Counted from the stretch's first letter, positions 7,139-16,415 are shown. The stretch is 19,617 nt of DNA from JAQBDA01 sp041301185 (GCA_041301185.1 JBFYSV010000003.1:1-19617), one strand, 5' to 3'. Program-made: numbers and translations. The notes: generated by a model from the sequence alone, not told the origin.

Positions 7139-9849
7139 TTCCTTTGATCCTGAAATATATTCTGGTTCATCCGAACTTCTACTTCTTCCAGATCAAGAGC
7201 TTTCTGCATCTCAAGAGTAGCAGTCTTCAATACCGTCTCAATATCCAATGTTTCCCGAACCCGGCTGGCAATATACCCGATTGTTCGCTCTTGTTCCGCT
7301 CTGGTAAGAGTTTCCTCGAACAACCGGGCACTATCCAGGGCAGCACCAAGCTGCTCTGTTAGGGTACTCAACATCTCTTTCTCATCATCCGTCCACGTGC
7401 CTGAAGCTGCGGGTTTATGGGCTTTGAGATATCCTAGGACTGAGCCCCTGACCTTGATGGGCAAATAAACCTCACCATCTCCGTTGCGGGATATATCAGG
7501 AGCCCCGTAGCCACCATTGCTCTCTATATGGTTCGTGATTGCTACCCCGTGCTCATTACACACGGCTTTTACCTGTTTTGAGCTGATTTGTTCCAACCAG
7601 GCTTTGTGACTCAGCTCGCCGTATGCCTGCCGGGTAGCCTCGATTGCTTTCTGAGCCTGGTCAATCAACATGGCATTGTCAATGGCAATCGCGATTTGGT
7701 CTGCCATTGTCTGGAAGATCGTAATCATAGCCTGGTCAAATGCATTGGAGTGGTTGCTTTGAATGGTCAATGCACCAATGACCAGGCTGCGCGAGCGAAG
7801 TGGGATCGCTGCTTCGGAGCGTGTCTCGGGTAGGTCTGGAGTAGCCAGACGAACAGTATCTTCATCGGCCTGGAGGGCAATGCGGGCGCGTGTGTTCTGT
7901 ATACACCAGCCGATCATGCCATCTCCAACCTTAATCCGATGCCCTCGTTCGAGCATTACCCGCCCGGCATGTCCTGTCCCGGCTCTTAAGGTTGCCCAGT
8001 TATGGGTCTCGTCCAGCAGGAATAAGCCTACATAATATAGATTGAACTTCTCTTGAATTAAGTTGACGGCTTGTTGGACCAGCTCATCCATATCTAGAAA
8101 AGATGTAACTGAGTTCCCTAATTGAGAAGCAGCAATTAGCTGAGTGTTTCGTTCCTCAAGCTCATAAGTGCGTTCCTGCACGCGCCTCTCCAGGCTGCTG
8201 ATGAAAATGCGCAGTTGCTGGGTCATTTTATTGAAAGCCTCAGCCAGCTCGGAGATCTCATCATGGCGTTCATCCACAGCGGCTTCCAAATCTAGCTCGC
8301 CGCCCGCTATTCTTTTACTGACTGAGGTGAGCTCTGCCAAAGGCTTCCCGATCGAGTTTGAGATGGAGAGCCCAAAGAAAACCGCACCGGCAATGAGTAA
8401 GATAGATACAGCTGAGATGATTAATGTGGTGCTGATAACCGGTAAAAATACCTCGGAGCGACTCTGCTCGGCAAATATGGCTATGTCCAGATCATCAAGC
8501 CAGCTGTAAGCGGCAAAGATCTCCGTCCCGGTTGCATTTTCGTAACTGTCCCTGCCAGTTTGTTTTCCCAGAATGGCATCTAGTGCCCCAAGGGTTAATA
8601 TTTTCGGATCGCTTGTGATGGTTTCAGTCGAATTCGAACCAGTCAACAATGTCAAATCGGATGCTACCAGATAGACTTCTCCTGTTTCTCCCAAAATATC
8701 GCCATCGCTCATGATTTGGGAGAGCCGCCTCATATCTGCAATACCAACAAAGAAACCGGCAGGTTCGTTATCGTCGTTTTGGATTGGTAAGGTGATTTGC
8801 AATACCCTTTCACCAAGATCGGGTAATTCGGTGATAGTGTATGCCGATTGGCTGTTAGCCGCTTTGCTAAAACCCGGAATATCTCCCCATAGGATGCCTG
8901 CATGGATTGGATTTGAGGATTGAAGAACCAGGCCTTCCTGATCGAGTATCAGGTACTCTCGTATGTCATTCTGTGCATTGAGCGCCAGCACTAATTGGTT
9001 CTGAACTTCTTGTCTATATGCCTCGAAATCGGCCTCTCCAGGAGCTGCCTCCAAGAGATCGAGTAACGGGCTATACTCAGCAGCTAGAGTTGCTTCCTGG
9101 CGAACCGTTTGTGTAAGATCATCAATCCAAGTATGTAAAGCAATCTCCTTGAGATTTACCACTACAGTTAACAAATCGAGAGCACTCTTCTCGGTAGCCC
9201 GGATCACGAACGAAGTAGCTACACCAGTGATAATTATCAAGGGGATGACTGCAATCATAACAAACGAGATCAGAAGCCTGGCTTTGATCGTTTTTATTTT
9301 AATATTTCGGCCTAGCAACCATACACCTTGCAGGACGACAAACAAGATGATTACGAACAGAAAAATACTTATCTGTGGCGAAGAATCGATATCATAACGT
9401 TCGATGATAGGAATTCTGCTGAGGATGAATGAAATCAGAAGGAATATTACAATATAGATAATGCGGTGGCTCCAGGATTTGTGTATTACAAAGCATGCCG
9501 GAATAAATGCCAGGAGGCTGATCACCAGAAGATATCCCTCTGCGTGGCTCAACACCAGTAGCAGGGAGGAATATGCAAACGTGAATCCTATAAAAACAAT
9601 GAAATTTACCAGATGATTGCTGGCTGTCTTTGCCTGACGATATCCAACTAGCGAAATCAGGCAGGAGATAAACAAGAAGATCGCAGCCAGTAATAATTGC
9701 CAGGCCTGTGTTTGTCTGTATATTAACGAAAAGAAAACCACCCCAATACTGGAGTAAATTGTCAACAATCGGAATATTCGCAGATAAGCAGGCAGGTTAT
9801 CTGGAAGGGGTTGATGATTGGTATCAGGTGAAATCGGTTGTGCTGTCAC
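7135..9849 (-). CDS. Multi-pass membrane receptor: 6 TM + dCache-like sensor + HAMP + GAF, no output domain (904 aa)
   Basis: The N-terminus has about six hydrophobic helices (roughly 27-180), followed by a seventh (192-215), a large extracytoplasmic region (about 216-465) that looks like a double Cache sensor, and an eighth helix (470-495). Inside the cell come HAMP (about 496-548), a coiled coil, a complete GAF (about 590-730), the linker AYGELSHKAW (742-751), a short GAF-like segment (about 790-845) and the truncated GAF-like tail (RETLDIETV at 865-873). No catalytic domain is present. The GTG start at 9849 follows GAGG at five bases and lies two bases after the stop of the preceding gene; its own stop overlaps the next start by four bases. 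The extracytoplasmic part is 250 residues, large enough for ligand binding. The Cache assignment rests on topology and size rather than a specific motif. Confidence 0.88.
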   Translation of the reverse strand: MTAQPISPDTNHQPLPDNLPAYLRIFRLLTIYSSIGVVFFSLIYRQTQAWQLLLAAIFLFISCLISLVGYRQAKTASNHLVNFIVFIGFTFAYSSLLLVLSHAEGYLLVISLLAFIPACFVIHKSWSHRIIYIVIFLLISFILSRIPIIERYDIDSSPQISIFLFVIILFVVLQGVWLLGRNIKIKTIKARLLISFVMIAVIPLIIITGVATSFVIRATEKSALDLLTVVVNLKEIALHTWIDDLTQTVRQEATLAAEYSPLLDLLEAAPGEADFEAYRQEVQNQLVLALNAQNDIREYLILDQEGLVLQSSNPIHAGILWGDIPGFSKAANSQSAYTITELPDLGERVLQITLPIQNDDNEPAGFFVGIADMRRLSQIMSDGDILGETGEVYLVASDLTLLTGSNSTETITSDPKILTLGALDAILGKQTGRDSYENATGTEIFAAYSWLDDLDIAIFAEQSRSEVFLPVISTTLIISAVSILLIAGAVFFGLSISNSIGKPLAELTSVSKRIAGGELDLEAAVDERHDEISELAEAFNKMTQQLRIFISSLERRVQERTYELEERNTQLIAASQLGNSVTSFLDMDELVQQAVNLIQEKFNLYYVGLFLLDETHNWATLRAGTGHAGRVMLERGHRIKVGDGMIGWCIQNTRARIALQADEDTVRLATPDLPETRSEAAIPLRSRSLVIGALTIQSNHSNAFDQAMITIFQTMADQIAIAIDNAMLIDQAQKAIEATRQAYGELSHKAWLEQISSKQVKAVCNEHGVAITNHIESNGGYGAPDISRNGDGEVYLPIKVRGSVLGYLKAHKPAASGTWTDDEKEMLSTLTEQLGAALDSARLFEETLTRAEQERTIGYIASRVRETLDIETVLKTATLEMQKALDLEEVEVRMNQNIFQDQRK

Positions 9850-9851
9850 AT

Positions 9852-11720
9852 TTACCTCGACGCGTCAACCAGAAGGACCTGATCATCAAGATCTTCCTCA
9901 GGAGCAAGATCAATCGTTAGCTGGGATAGATTCAGCGCCCGGTAGATATCCTCAACCGCAACGCGAAGCACATTCTCAATGTCTAAGGTTTCACGCATAT
10001 GGGCTGAAACTTGACGGACAATACGTTCGTTCTCTGCACGGCGCTGGGTTTCGGAGAACAGGCGGGCATTTTCCATCGTTTGACTGATGCGCAGACCTAA
10101 TTCCTCAAGTACCCGAATATCCTCGGTTATCAGGCGGTTTTCTCCGGGCCATACTTTTAAGGTGCCAATATCCTGACCTCGAACAACCAGCGGAATACTG
10201 GCAGGAGGGAGATCACCGGCAGGCGATTCATTCTGATGCTCGCGAATCGGATGTACCCCGCTACGATCGTAGGTGTAGCCAGTTATTCCCAGGTAGCGGT
10301 AAGCTTTCTCCCAGGATTTCCGGCTATATTGCCCATATAAAATTTCCAACTCGTTGAGGTTTTCTTCGACTTTCACATTTAACTGTGCATTATGGATTGC
10401 GACTGCCAGCAGGTCGGCCAAAATCTGGAGGACGTATTGGTCGCTGTCTCGAAAAGCATCTGAAGAGTGGCTCTTAACATCCATGACACCAATCACGATG
10501 GTTCCAAATTTCATTGGCAGCACGATCTCGGAAAGGGGATCGGATAAGAGAGCGCTGTCCGTGAACGGGTGATCTTGCCTCATATCTAACGAAGCTTTGG
10601 GTTCACCAGTCAATGCTACCTGACCGATGATCCCTTCACTTCCAACGCGAACTCTAGTATCCCGATTGATGATCTCATCGCCCTCCTGGTTACTCACAGC
10701 CCTGAGAATGGCGTATTCGTTGACCTCATCGACCAAATAGATGCTGGTCTGGTAATAACCAAAGCGTTGTGAAACCAGATTTACGGCTCGAGCAAGCAAT
10801 TTTTCAGGATCTCTGGCGGTTGAAACATCTCTGGCAATTTCTGCCGCAACCGAAATCTGAATGTTCTGGCGTTCCAGCTCTTCGGTTCTTTCGGCAACTT
10901 TCTCTTCCAGTGTCTCGTATGAATCCCGTAACCATTCGGTCATCAGGGCGAACGAGCGAGATAGATTTCCGATCTCATCTCTACGAGAAAGGGGTCTCAT
11001 AGGTTGGAAATCACCCAGGGTTACCCGCTGAACTGCCTGAGTGAGTTGTTTCACGGGATAGACAATACTCCGAGTACCGCCGATGGACAGCACTAAAGCG
11101 ATCACCAGAGCACTTGCAGCCGTTAGGAGTGTAATGAAGCGAGTAAAATCTTGGAGTCTCTTCGCACTATCGAACAAGACGGTAACATCTTCGCGGACGT
11201 TGTTGGATATTTGAACCAGTTGGTTATTGAACTCGGTCTGCTGGGTTATATAAATTGACTCGCGCAAGTCTCTTGCAACCGCCCAGCGCCCCTCAGATGC
11301 CAGGCGCAATATCTCGTCGATTGTTGAAGTAAAGATTGCTTCGCCTGCCAGCAAATCTGCCAGGATATCCCGGTTGTTTGCGATCGTGTTTTCACGAATG
11401 CCTACTGATTGTTCTTGAAGGACTTGAAGCTGGTTGTTCAGGGCTTGGGTGTAGGTTTCGATGCTGACTCGGGCGCTGTCCACCTGACGGGTCAAGAAAA
11501 GCGTGTCGACGGCTTCTGAGATTGAACGCCAGTCTCTCTGGATGTTGTTAACATTCTGAATCTGATCAAGACCCGTCCTGGTCGCAGCAATCGCGTTATC
11601 AACAGAGCGCCCGTAGTAAATCCCAACCCCGCTTGCGATCAGCACTAAGAATGACATGCTTAGGAAAGCAAGCAGTAACCGCTGTTGCAGGGTGAGCTCG
11701 ATATCCTTGATCTTATTCAT
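9852..11720 (-). CDS. Membrane receptor with helical periplasmic domain, HAMP and GAF, no output domain (622 aa)
   Basis: One transmembrane helix (about 13-35) is followed by a mostly helical extracytoplasmic domain of about 160 residues, similar in size and composition to four-helix-bundle sensors of chemoreceptors, then a second helix (about 196-216). The cytoplasmic part holds HAMP (217-270), a coiled coil, GAF (about 305-448), the linker LYGQYSRKSW (461-470), a short GAF-like segment and the conserved tail (RETLDIENV, 576-584). No kinase or other output domain follows. The ATG at 11720 gives an eight-base overlap with the previous gene. Upstream in-frame starts at 11729 and 11756 would lengthen the overlap and lack a better ribosome site, so the exact start is uncertain. 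It belongs to the overlapping receptor series. Confidence 0.86.
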   Translation of the reverse strand: MNKIKDIELTLQQRLLLAFLSMSFLVLIASGVGIYYGRSVDNAIAATRTGLDQIQNVNNIQRDWRSISEAVDTLFLTRQVDSARVSIETYTQALNNQLQVLQEQSVGIRENTIANNRDILADLLAGEAIFTSTIDEILRLASEGRWAVARDLRESIYITQQTEFNNQLVQISNNVREDVTVLFDSAKRLQDFTRFITLLTAASALVIALVLSIGGTRSIVYPVKQLTQAVQRVTLGDFQPMRPLSRRDEIGNLSRSFALMTEWLRDSYETLEEKVAERTEELERQNIQISVAAEIARDVSTARDPEKLLARAVNLVSQRFGYYQTSIYLVDEVNEYAILRAVSNQEGDEIINRDTRVRVGSEGIIGQVALTGEPKASLDMRQDHPFTDSALLSDPLSEIVLPMKFGTIVIGVMDVKSHSSDAFRDSDQYVLQILADLLAVAIHNAQLNVKVEENLNELEILYGQYSRKSWEKAYRYLGITGYTYDRSGVHPIREHQNESPAGDLPPASIPLVVRGQDIGTLKVWPGENRLITEDIRVLEELGLRISQTMENARLFSETQRRAENERIVRQVSAHMRETLDIENVLRVAVEDIYRALNLSQLTIDLAPEEDLDDQVLLVDASR

Positions 11721-14571
11721 GGGCACCATTCCCAGCAGGGGAGACTGCCAGATCATAGTCTTTCAGCTCAATTTGAACTTTTTCTGCCTTCAGAGCCTGT
11801 CCAATCTCGAGAACTGCCCGCTTCATTACTGTATCCAGGTCCAGGGCAGACTGGGTCTGGGCAGATATTTGGCTGATCAACTGCTCTTTTTGGATCCGCT
11901 TGCGTTCGATCTCTTTCAGTCGCGAACTCTCAAGAGTTAAAGCAACCTGTTTCATGGTTGTTTCAACGACTTCGATATCTTCTGGTGACCAGGGAGGATC
12001 GTCGGCTCCACGCTTTAGCTCTAGCCCTCCAAGGGTGATTTCCCGCAAGCGGATGGGCAGACATAGCGTTCGATCCTCGTAGACAGGCTCTTGTGCTTGT
12101 GGGGAAACTTCAATATCGGTTCTTCCAGGCATGGGATGTACTCCCATGTGGTCATAGGTATATGCGATAATGGTATTCTCGAGGCGTTGTTCCCAGGCTT
12201 GTTCAACCTGCTGCCTGTAAAGTGTTTCCAACTCCTTTAGTGCGTCTTCACTGCTCTGGAGCAGCCGGGCATTTTCGATCGCGAGCGCAATCTGATCGGC
12301 AAGAATCTGCAATATGGCACTATCTTCGTCGGTGAAGGCGGCTGCTTTCACCGATTGGACATCCAGAATACCAATCACCTGACCGTGGGCTTTCATTGGC
12401 AAGGCCAGCTCAGATTTTGTCAGGGGTAGGTCGGGGTTGTCGAAATATACGGCGTCTCTACCCACATCCAGGGCGATACGTGGGTCGCCTCGAGCGGCGA
12501 CATAACCTACGATGCCTACCTGACCGATTCTGAGTTTATGCCCACGCGACAGCATTCGATGCCCGCCTTCAGATGAAGCTGCAACCAGGACTGCATACTC
12601 CCTCGAGCCATCGATCAGGAAGATGCCAGCATGGTAAAAGTCGAACCGGTTAGAAATTAAATTTACCGTATGGGTTAACAGCTGGTTGAGATCGTGGATC
12701 GAAGCAGCTTCCTGCGCTACTTCTGCGGTCACTTGCAGCTGAACGGCGCGTTTCTCCAGATCTTGGGTGCGTTGGGATACCCGCTCCTCAAGCCCGCCAA
12801 CCAGGTCGCGTACCTGGTTGGTCATACTATTAAAACTGCGTGCAAGCAGACCGATCTCATCTTCGCTTTCGATTGGGGCTACCTGGGTAAGATCGCCAGC
12901 GGCGACTGCGCTTGTGACCTGGGTTAGTGTCCGCACCGGACGGATCGATTGGCGGATCATCAGGACAGATAACGTAGATAGGATCAAAATCGCGGTAGCC
13001 AGCGTGAACCACGCCATTCGGATTAGAAAGTTGGCAGGTGCCTCAAGCTCAGCAACCGGAATTTGGGCGACAACCGCCCACCCGTTTCCTAATAAGCCGG
13101 ATTTTGCCTGCCACATTTGCCCCTGTGCGTCGGTAAAACCCACCGGCCCCAGGATTCCCTGGCGGAGAAGATCAACTGGCGGATATTCACCCAAGATTTG
13201 CACATCACGAATTTGAGCAGGGTTTGAATATGCAACGATTTGATCTTGCGCGTTTAGAACAAAGGTGAAACCGTTTTCACCAAATGATCCGGTTCCGATT
13301 AGCTCGCTAATTGTCTTGAGCGGAGATACCGTCATTAAATAGCCGGCTGGCTTTCTGTCTGGGCTCACAATCTGAACCGATGAGACCAGTGACGGCTGGT
13401 TGAATGGAGCTCCGAGCACCGTCTGATAATGAACCACCTGTCTCGAATCGTTATCCGGCAACCATTCTAAATCTACCTGAGTGCCCACATTTACAGGACC
13501 GCTGCTGGCTAAGACACTGCCCTCCAAATTTAGTGAGCTGATCAGGCTGAGATCAGGATGCGAGCTTGATATCTCCTCCAGGAGTGCCTGCTGGCGGGCA
13601 ACATCCATGCTGGTGATCTCTCTCTGAGTGGCTAGCTGCTTGAGCAAATTTTGATTGGAGGTTACCCATAGATAGGTGGATGACTGGAGCTGGTCGGTCA
13701 GCGTAGATATATTCCGACTATTGCTATCTTTTAAAATCCTTTGGGCGTGATTGACGATAAATGCGGTCGAGGCGACCATGGCGGGAATAGCCACGATCAA
13801 TATGACCACGATCAAGCGATTCTGCAGGCTGCCGGATTGCTTGCTGCGTTCAGAGATCATTTGCTCAAATGCAGCAAAAGCATAGGTCAACACGAAAATC
13901 GTGTTGGTGATCAGGATGGTTATCGATGGCTGAATGACTTGGGCGAAGTAGGTTAGGATAGCGCCGGTGGCAAACTGCTGGATGAGCAAGATCCAGGCTA
14001 ATTTTCTCTCTTTGGGCGTTGATTGGTTATCAAATCGGGCAATATATACTAACAATGAAAAAATGACAATGAAGCAAAGGATAAAACCAATCCGAACAAG
14101 GCTGGAGACATTACCGCCTGTAAATTCTGGAGAAATTAAAAACCCTCCCGGATAGGTATCCGCGTCAATCCCCGTGTACCAGGTCCGGGTTCCGAACAAC
14201 AGGTCGATGCCGGTCAGAATCGCTGGAAGGAGCGCTAGCCCATAAACCGGATACCAGATCCACCGGTATCGTCCTTGTAACCATTGCGGTCTGAGTAGTG
14301 AAATCGATGTGACCAGTAGCAACGGCTCTGTGGCTGAGGTGGTCATCGCCAGGATGATAGCGGAATATTCTGCTTGGGCTGCCGTTTGGGCGGTGATCAT
14401 CATGCCGACCGCATAGGTATTGACCGCGGAGAGTAACAGGAAAATACCTACGTGCCGGTTTGCGCTGTGGTGCCGGTTGAGCACCAGGATATACAAACCC
14501 ACGATAACTTCGACCAGCGCCAGGAAGAGGGCGATGTATTGTAAATACTGGTCAGCGGTCACTTGGCTCAC
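11713..14571 (-). CDS. 7TM + dCache-like sensor + HAMP + GAF receptor, no output domain (952 aa)
   Basis: Seven hydrophobic helices (roughly 12-237) resemble the N-terminal 7TM region found on some bacterial histidine kinases. An eighth helix (252-275) leads to an extracytoplasmic region (about 280-510) with dCache-like features, including a SLNLEGSVLASS strand-turn and a GENGFTFVLNAQDQIVAYS stretch typical of Cache folds. A further helix (516-538) enters HAMP (about 539-590). Next are a coiled coil, a complete GAF (about 625-770), the linker LYRQQVEQAW (784-793), a short GAF-like segment (about 800-885) and the truncated tail (about 890-935). No catalytic domain follows. The GTG at 14571 overlaps the previous stop by four bases (GTGA) and is preceded by GGAGG. 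It is the largest receptor of the set, with both membrane and extracytoplasmic input regions. Confidence 0.88.
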   Translation of the reverse strand: MSQVTADQYLQYIALFLALVEVIVGLYILVLNRHHSANRHVGIFLLLSAVNTYAVGMMITAQTAAQAEYSAIILAMTTSATEPLLLVTSISLLRPQWLQGRYRWIWYPVYGLALLPAILTGIDLLFGTRTWYTGIDADTYPGGFLISPEFTGGNVSSLVRIGFILCFIVIFSLLVYIARFDNQSTPKERKLAWILLIQQFATGAILTYFAQVIQPSITILITNTIFVLTYAFAAFEQMISERSKQSGSLQNRLIVVILIVAIPAMVASTAFIVNHAQRILKDSNSRNISTLTDQLQSSTYLWVTSNQNLLKQLATQREITSMDVARQQALLEEISSSHPDLSLISSLNLEGSVLASSGPVNVGTQVDLEWLPDNDSRQVVHYQTVLGAPFNQPSLVSSVQIVSPDRKPAGYLMTVSPLKTISELIGTGSFGENGFTFVLNAQDQIVAYSNPAQIRDVQILGEYPPVDLLRQGILGPVGFTDAQGQMWQAKSGLLGNGWAVVAQIPVAELEAPANFLIRMAWFTLATAILILSTLSVLMIRQSIRPVRTLTQVTSAVAAGDLTQVAPIESEDEIGLLARSFNSMTNQVRDLVGGLEERVSQRTQDLEKRAVQLQVTAEVAQEAASIHDLNQLLTHTVNLISNRFDFYHAGIFLIDGSREYAVLVAASSEGGHRMLSRGHKLRIGQVGIVGYVAARGDPRIALDVGRDAVYFDNPDLPLTKSELALPMKAHGQVIGILDVQSVKAAAFTDEDSAILQILADQIALAIENARLLQSSEDALKELETLYRQQVEQAWEQRLENTIIAYTYDHMGVHPMPGRTDIEVSPQAQEPVYEDRTLCLPIRLREITLGGLELKRGADDPPWSPEDIEVVETTMKQVALTLESSRLKEIERKRIQKEQLISQISAQTQSALDLDTVMKRAVLEIGQALKAEKVQIELKDYDLAVSPAGNGAHE

Positions 14572-15803
14572 GGGTATCCCTCCGCCCTGAGGCCTGGCGG
14601 GGTTTCGGCAGGATTCTGCAGATTTACCGCTTGATCCAAACCCTGGACCGATGGGTTTGCCAGGTAGATTTTCCCGTCGGTTGCCTTCAATGCTCGCCCA
14701 AGCTCATAAAGCGTGGTTCTGGCGACCGTCTCGATGTCTGGGGAAGCCCAGATTTTTGTGGTGATGTCGCTGATGATCTTCTCTTTCTCGGCGCGGCGCT
14801 GGGTATCTTGTAACAGGCGGACATTGCGGATCGTAATAGCCACCTGGGAGGCGAGGGTTGTCATCAGGCGTAGATCGTCGTCATCAAAGCGATGCTCGTT
14901 GAAGGTATCCTGAAGGATGAACGCCCCAAAGACTTCGTTGGAGACAATCAGGGGCACGCCTAGCCAGGATTTTGCTGCCGCACCGGCGATTTTTGCACCT
15001 AATTCAAGAGCTTTTCGTTCGGTGTCTTCAACCAGCAACAGCGGTTGTTGTGTTCGGATTAGGATCGAAGTCAGACCTTGCCCAAGGGGAAAGACATCCA
15101 GGGATATTTTTACTCCGGCTTCTTGGGCGTAAGGGATGGAGATCATATCCGAGCTGGGATCATAGAGTGCAATTGCCAGGTCAACTTCTCCGATCACCTG
15201 GATTATCTGCTCGTGAATTGCCTCAAACAGCTCGTTTAAATCGGTGACAACCGAGATCGCCTGGCTGATTTTCGCCAGGGATTGGAGGGCAGCCACCCGC
15301 CGGTTTAGCCGCCGGGTTGTATGTGCTTTTTCGATCACTGTGCTGGTGAAAGCTGTCAGGCTGGCATACGGCAGGATCGTGATCGCAGATAGCATTCCGG
15401 TTTGCTGAGAGGCTAACAGGTACAGCGAGCTGATCCGCCCGTTCTGATAGATCGGCAGCAGCACTGCCTCCAAGCAGCCATAGTTGTAGAGAGTGGTCCT
15501 TACCTCAGCTGGCAATATTTGCTGATCGGAAAGTTTTATCGCGAATTGCCCATGCTGCTGTACCAGTTCTTCACCCACCTGGATAGGAAATGCCACCCGA
15601 TCGGTTAGGGTGGTGGTGGTGCCTCCTGGCAGGTAAACATCGGCCAGCTGAAGCGAACCATTCTCGGCGAGAAATTGGAAAGAATAAAATCCAGACCGTT
15701 TCAAAGCACCGATATAGATTTCCATGATCTCAGCCTGAGATTCAGACTGCGATATCTGCTGGATGGATTGGTTGACGGACTGGATTTCCTCAGCGCTTAC
15801 CAT
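14568..15803 (-). CDS. Soluble double-GAF protein without output domain (411 aa)
   Basis: No membrane helix or signal peptide is seen. A degenerate GAF-like region (about 20-160) is followed by a clearer GAF domain (about 185-330, with WLGVPLIVSNEVFGAFILQD). The same kind of truncated tail as in the membrane receptors follows (SDITTKIWASPDIETVARTT, 345-364), then a proline/glutamine-containing end. The ATG at 15803 is preceded by AAGGA at four bases. It is the first gene after the 153-base gap that follows the receiver genes, and its stop overlaps the next receptor start. It probably contributes a cytoplasmic input or a scaffold function to the receptor set. The ligand is unknown. Confidence 0.85.
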   Translation of the reverse strand: MVSAEEIQSVNQSIQQISQSESQAEIMEIYIGALKRSGFYSFQFLAENGSLQLADVYLPGGTTTTLTDRVAFPIQVGEELVQQHGQFAIKLSDQQILPAEVRTTLYNYGCLEAVLLPIYQNGRISSLYLLASQQTGMLSAITILPYASLTAFTSTVIEKAHTTRRLNRRVAALQSLAKISQAISVVTDLNELFEAIHEQIIQVIGEVDLAIALYDPSSDMISIPYAQEAGVKISLDVFPLGQGLTSILIRTQQPLLLVEDTERKALELGAKIAGAAAKSWLGVPLIVSNEVFGAFILQDTFNEHRFDDDDLRLMTTLASQVAITIRNVRLLQDTQRRAEKEKIISDITTKIWASPDIETVARTTLYELGRALKATDGKIYLANPSVQGLDQAVNLQNPAETPPGLRAEGYP

Positions 15804-15956
15804 GGTTTCCTTTGCACAGTAAAAACAATAATCAAGCTAGCTACCCATAGGGCAGGGCGCAGCGTGCACGACCTCTATTCAATTAAAACAGGGATGTGAG
15901 GAAAATCTACCGATTTTACGTTTTTGATGGCGGTTCTTGCAATACTGTAAACTGGC
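15804..15956 (-). promoter_or_regulatory. Intergenic region with a possible sigma-70-type promoter for the receptor block
   Basis: This is the longest gap in the signalling block. On the minus strand a TTGCAA (15942-15937) is separated by 18 bases from TAAAAT (15918-15913), an acceptable sigma-70-like pair that would give a 5' leader of about 100 bases before the GAF gene at 15803. The small inverted repeat AAAATC-4-GATTTT (15902-15917) overlaps the proposed -10 and could be an operator or a weak hairpin. No strong terminator is visible after the receiver gene, so read-through from upstream is also possible. Confidence 0.4.
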
Positions 15957-16415
15957 TTAGCTTAATTCCCAGACCGCCTCACCAGACAGGATTTTGTATA
16001 TCTGGTCTGGAAAGCGATCCGGATCGAGGGGCTTGCCTAGAAAGCCGTCAAAACCAGCCAATCGAGCCTTGTTCATCTGTTCCAGGCTTGCTTCGGCAGT
16101 GACCGCTACTACGGGAGTCGTGCTTAACCTTTTGGAGGTACGGATTTTCGTCAGGGCTGCATACCCATCTTCATAAGGCAGCCGGATATCCATTAAGACC
16201 AGATCGAGCCTGGGCAGGGTGTCTGCATACTCAACCACCTCATATCCAGACGTCTTCCACTCACAATGGATGCCCATATACCCCAACATGCGGGCTATCA
16301 GCACAAAATTGGAGACGTTGTCTTCTACCACCAGCACGATGGCGTCCTTTGGCAGGGAAGCCTTCTGAATGGGCTGGGTTTTTATCTCACTGGTTGCGGA
16401 TGTCTGCTGGGACAT
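15957..16415 (-). CDS. Single-domain response regulator (REC only, 152 aa)
   Basis: An unstructured serine/glutamine/threonine-rich N-terminus of about 24 residues precedes a complete receiver domain. The acidic pair is E31/D32 (VVEDN), the predicted phospho-acceptor is D76 (LVLMDIRLP), the switch threonine is T106 (VAVTAE) and the conserved lysine is K128 (GKPLD). No DNA-binding or enzymatic domain follows; the protein ends about 20 residues after the KP motif. Such proteins act by protein-protein contact or as phosphate shuttles, like Spo0F or CheY. It starts 32 bases after the stop of the preceding receiver gene. The likely phosphodonor is the histidine kinase encoded downstream at 2571-5660, which is an inference from location. 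Confidence 0.92.
   Translation of the reverse strand: MSQQTSATSEIKTQPIQKASLPKDAIVLVVEDNVSNFVLIARMLGYMGIHCEWKTSGYEVVEYADTLPRLDLVLMDIRLPYEDGYAALTKIRTSKRLSTTPVVAVTAEASLEQMNKARLAGFDGFLGKPLDPDRFPDQIYKILSGEAVWELS

Noticed and set aside
12767..13216. A 149-codon open frame on the plus strand
   Set aside because: It is the reverse shadow of the HAMP and Cache-like part of the 952-residue receptor; its translation is rich in serine and arginine with no recognisable domain.
5684..15803. Chemoreceptors (methyl-accepting proteins)
   Set aside because: HAMP and Cache-like regions suggested this, but none of the proteins has the long helical signalling hairpin or its conserved tip; GAF domains follow instead.
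15902..15917. Six-base inverted repeat as a terminator for the receiver genes
   Set aside because: The stem is AT-rich and short, has no T-run of useful length, and overlaps a proposed -10 box. It is mentioned only as a possible operator.
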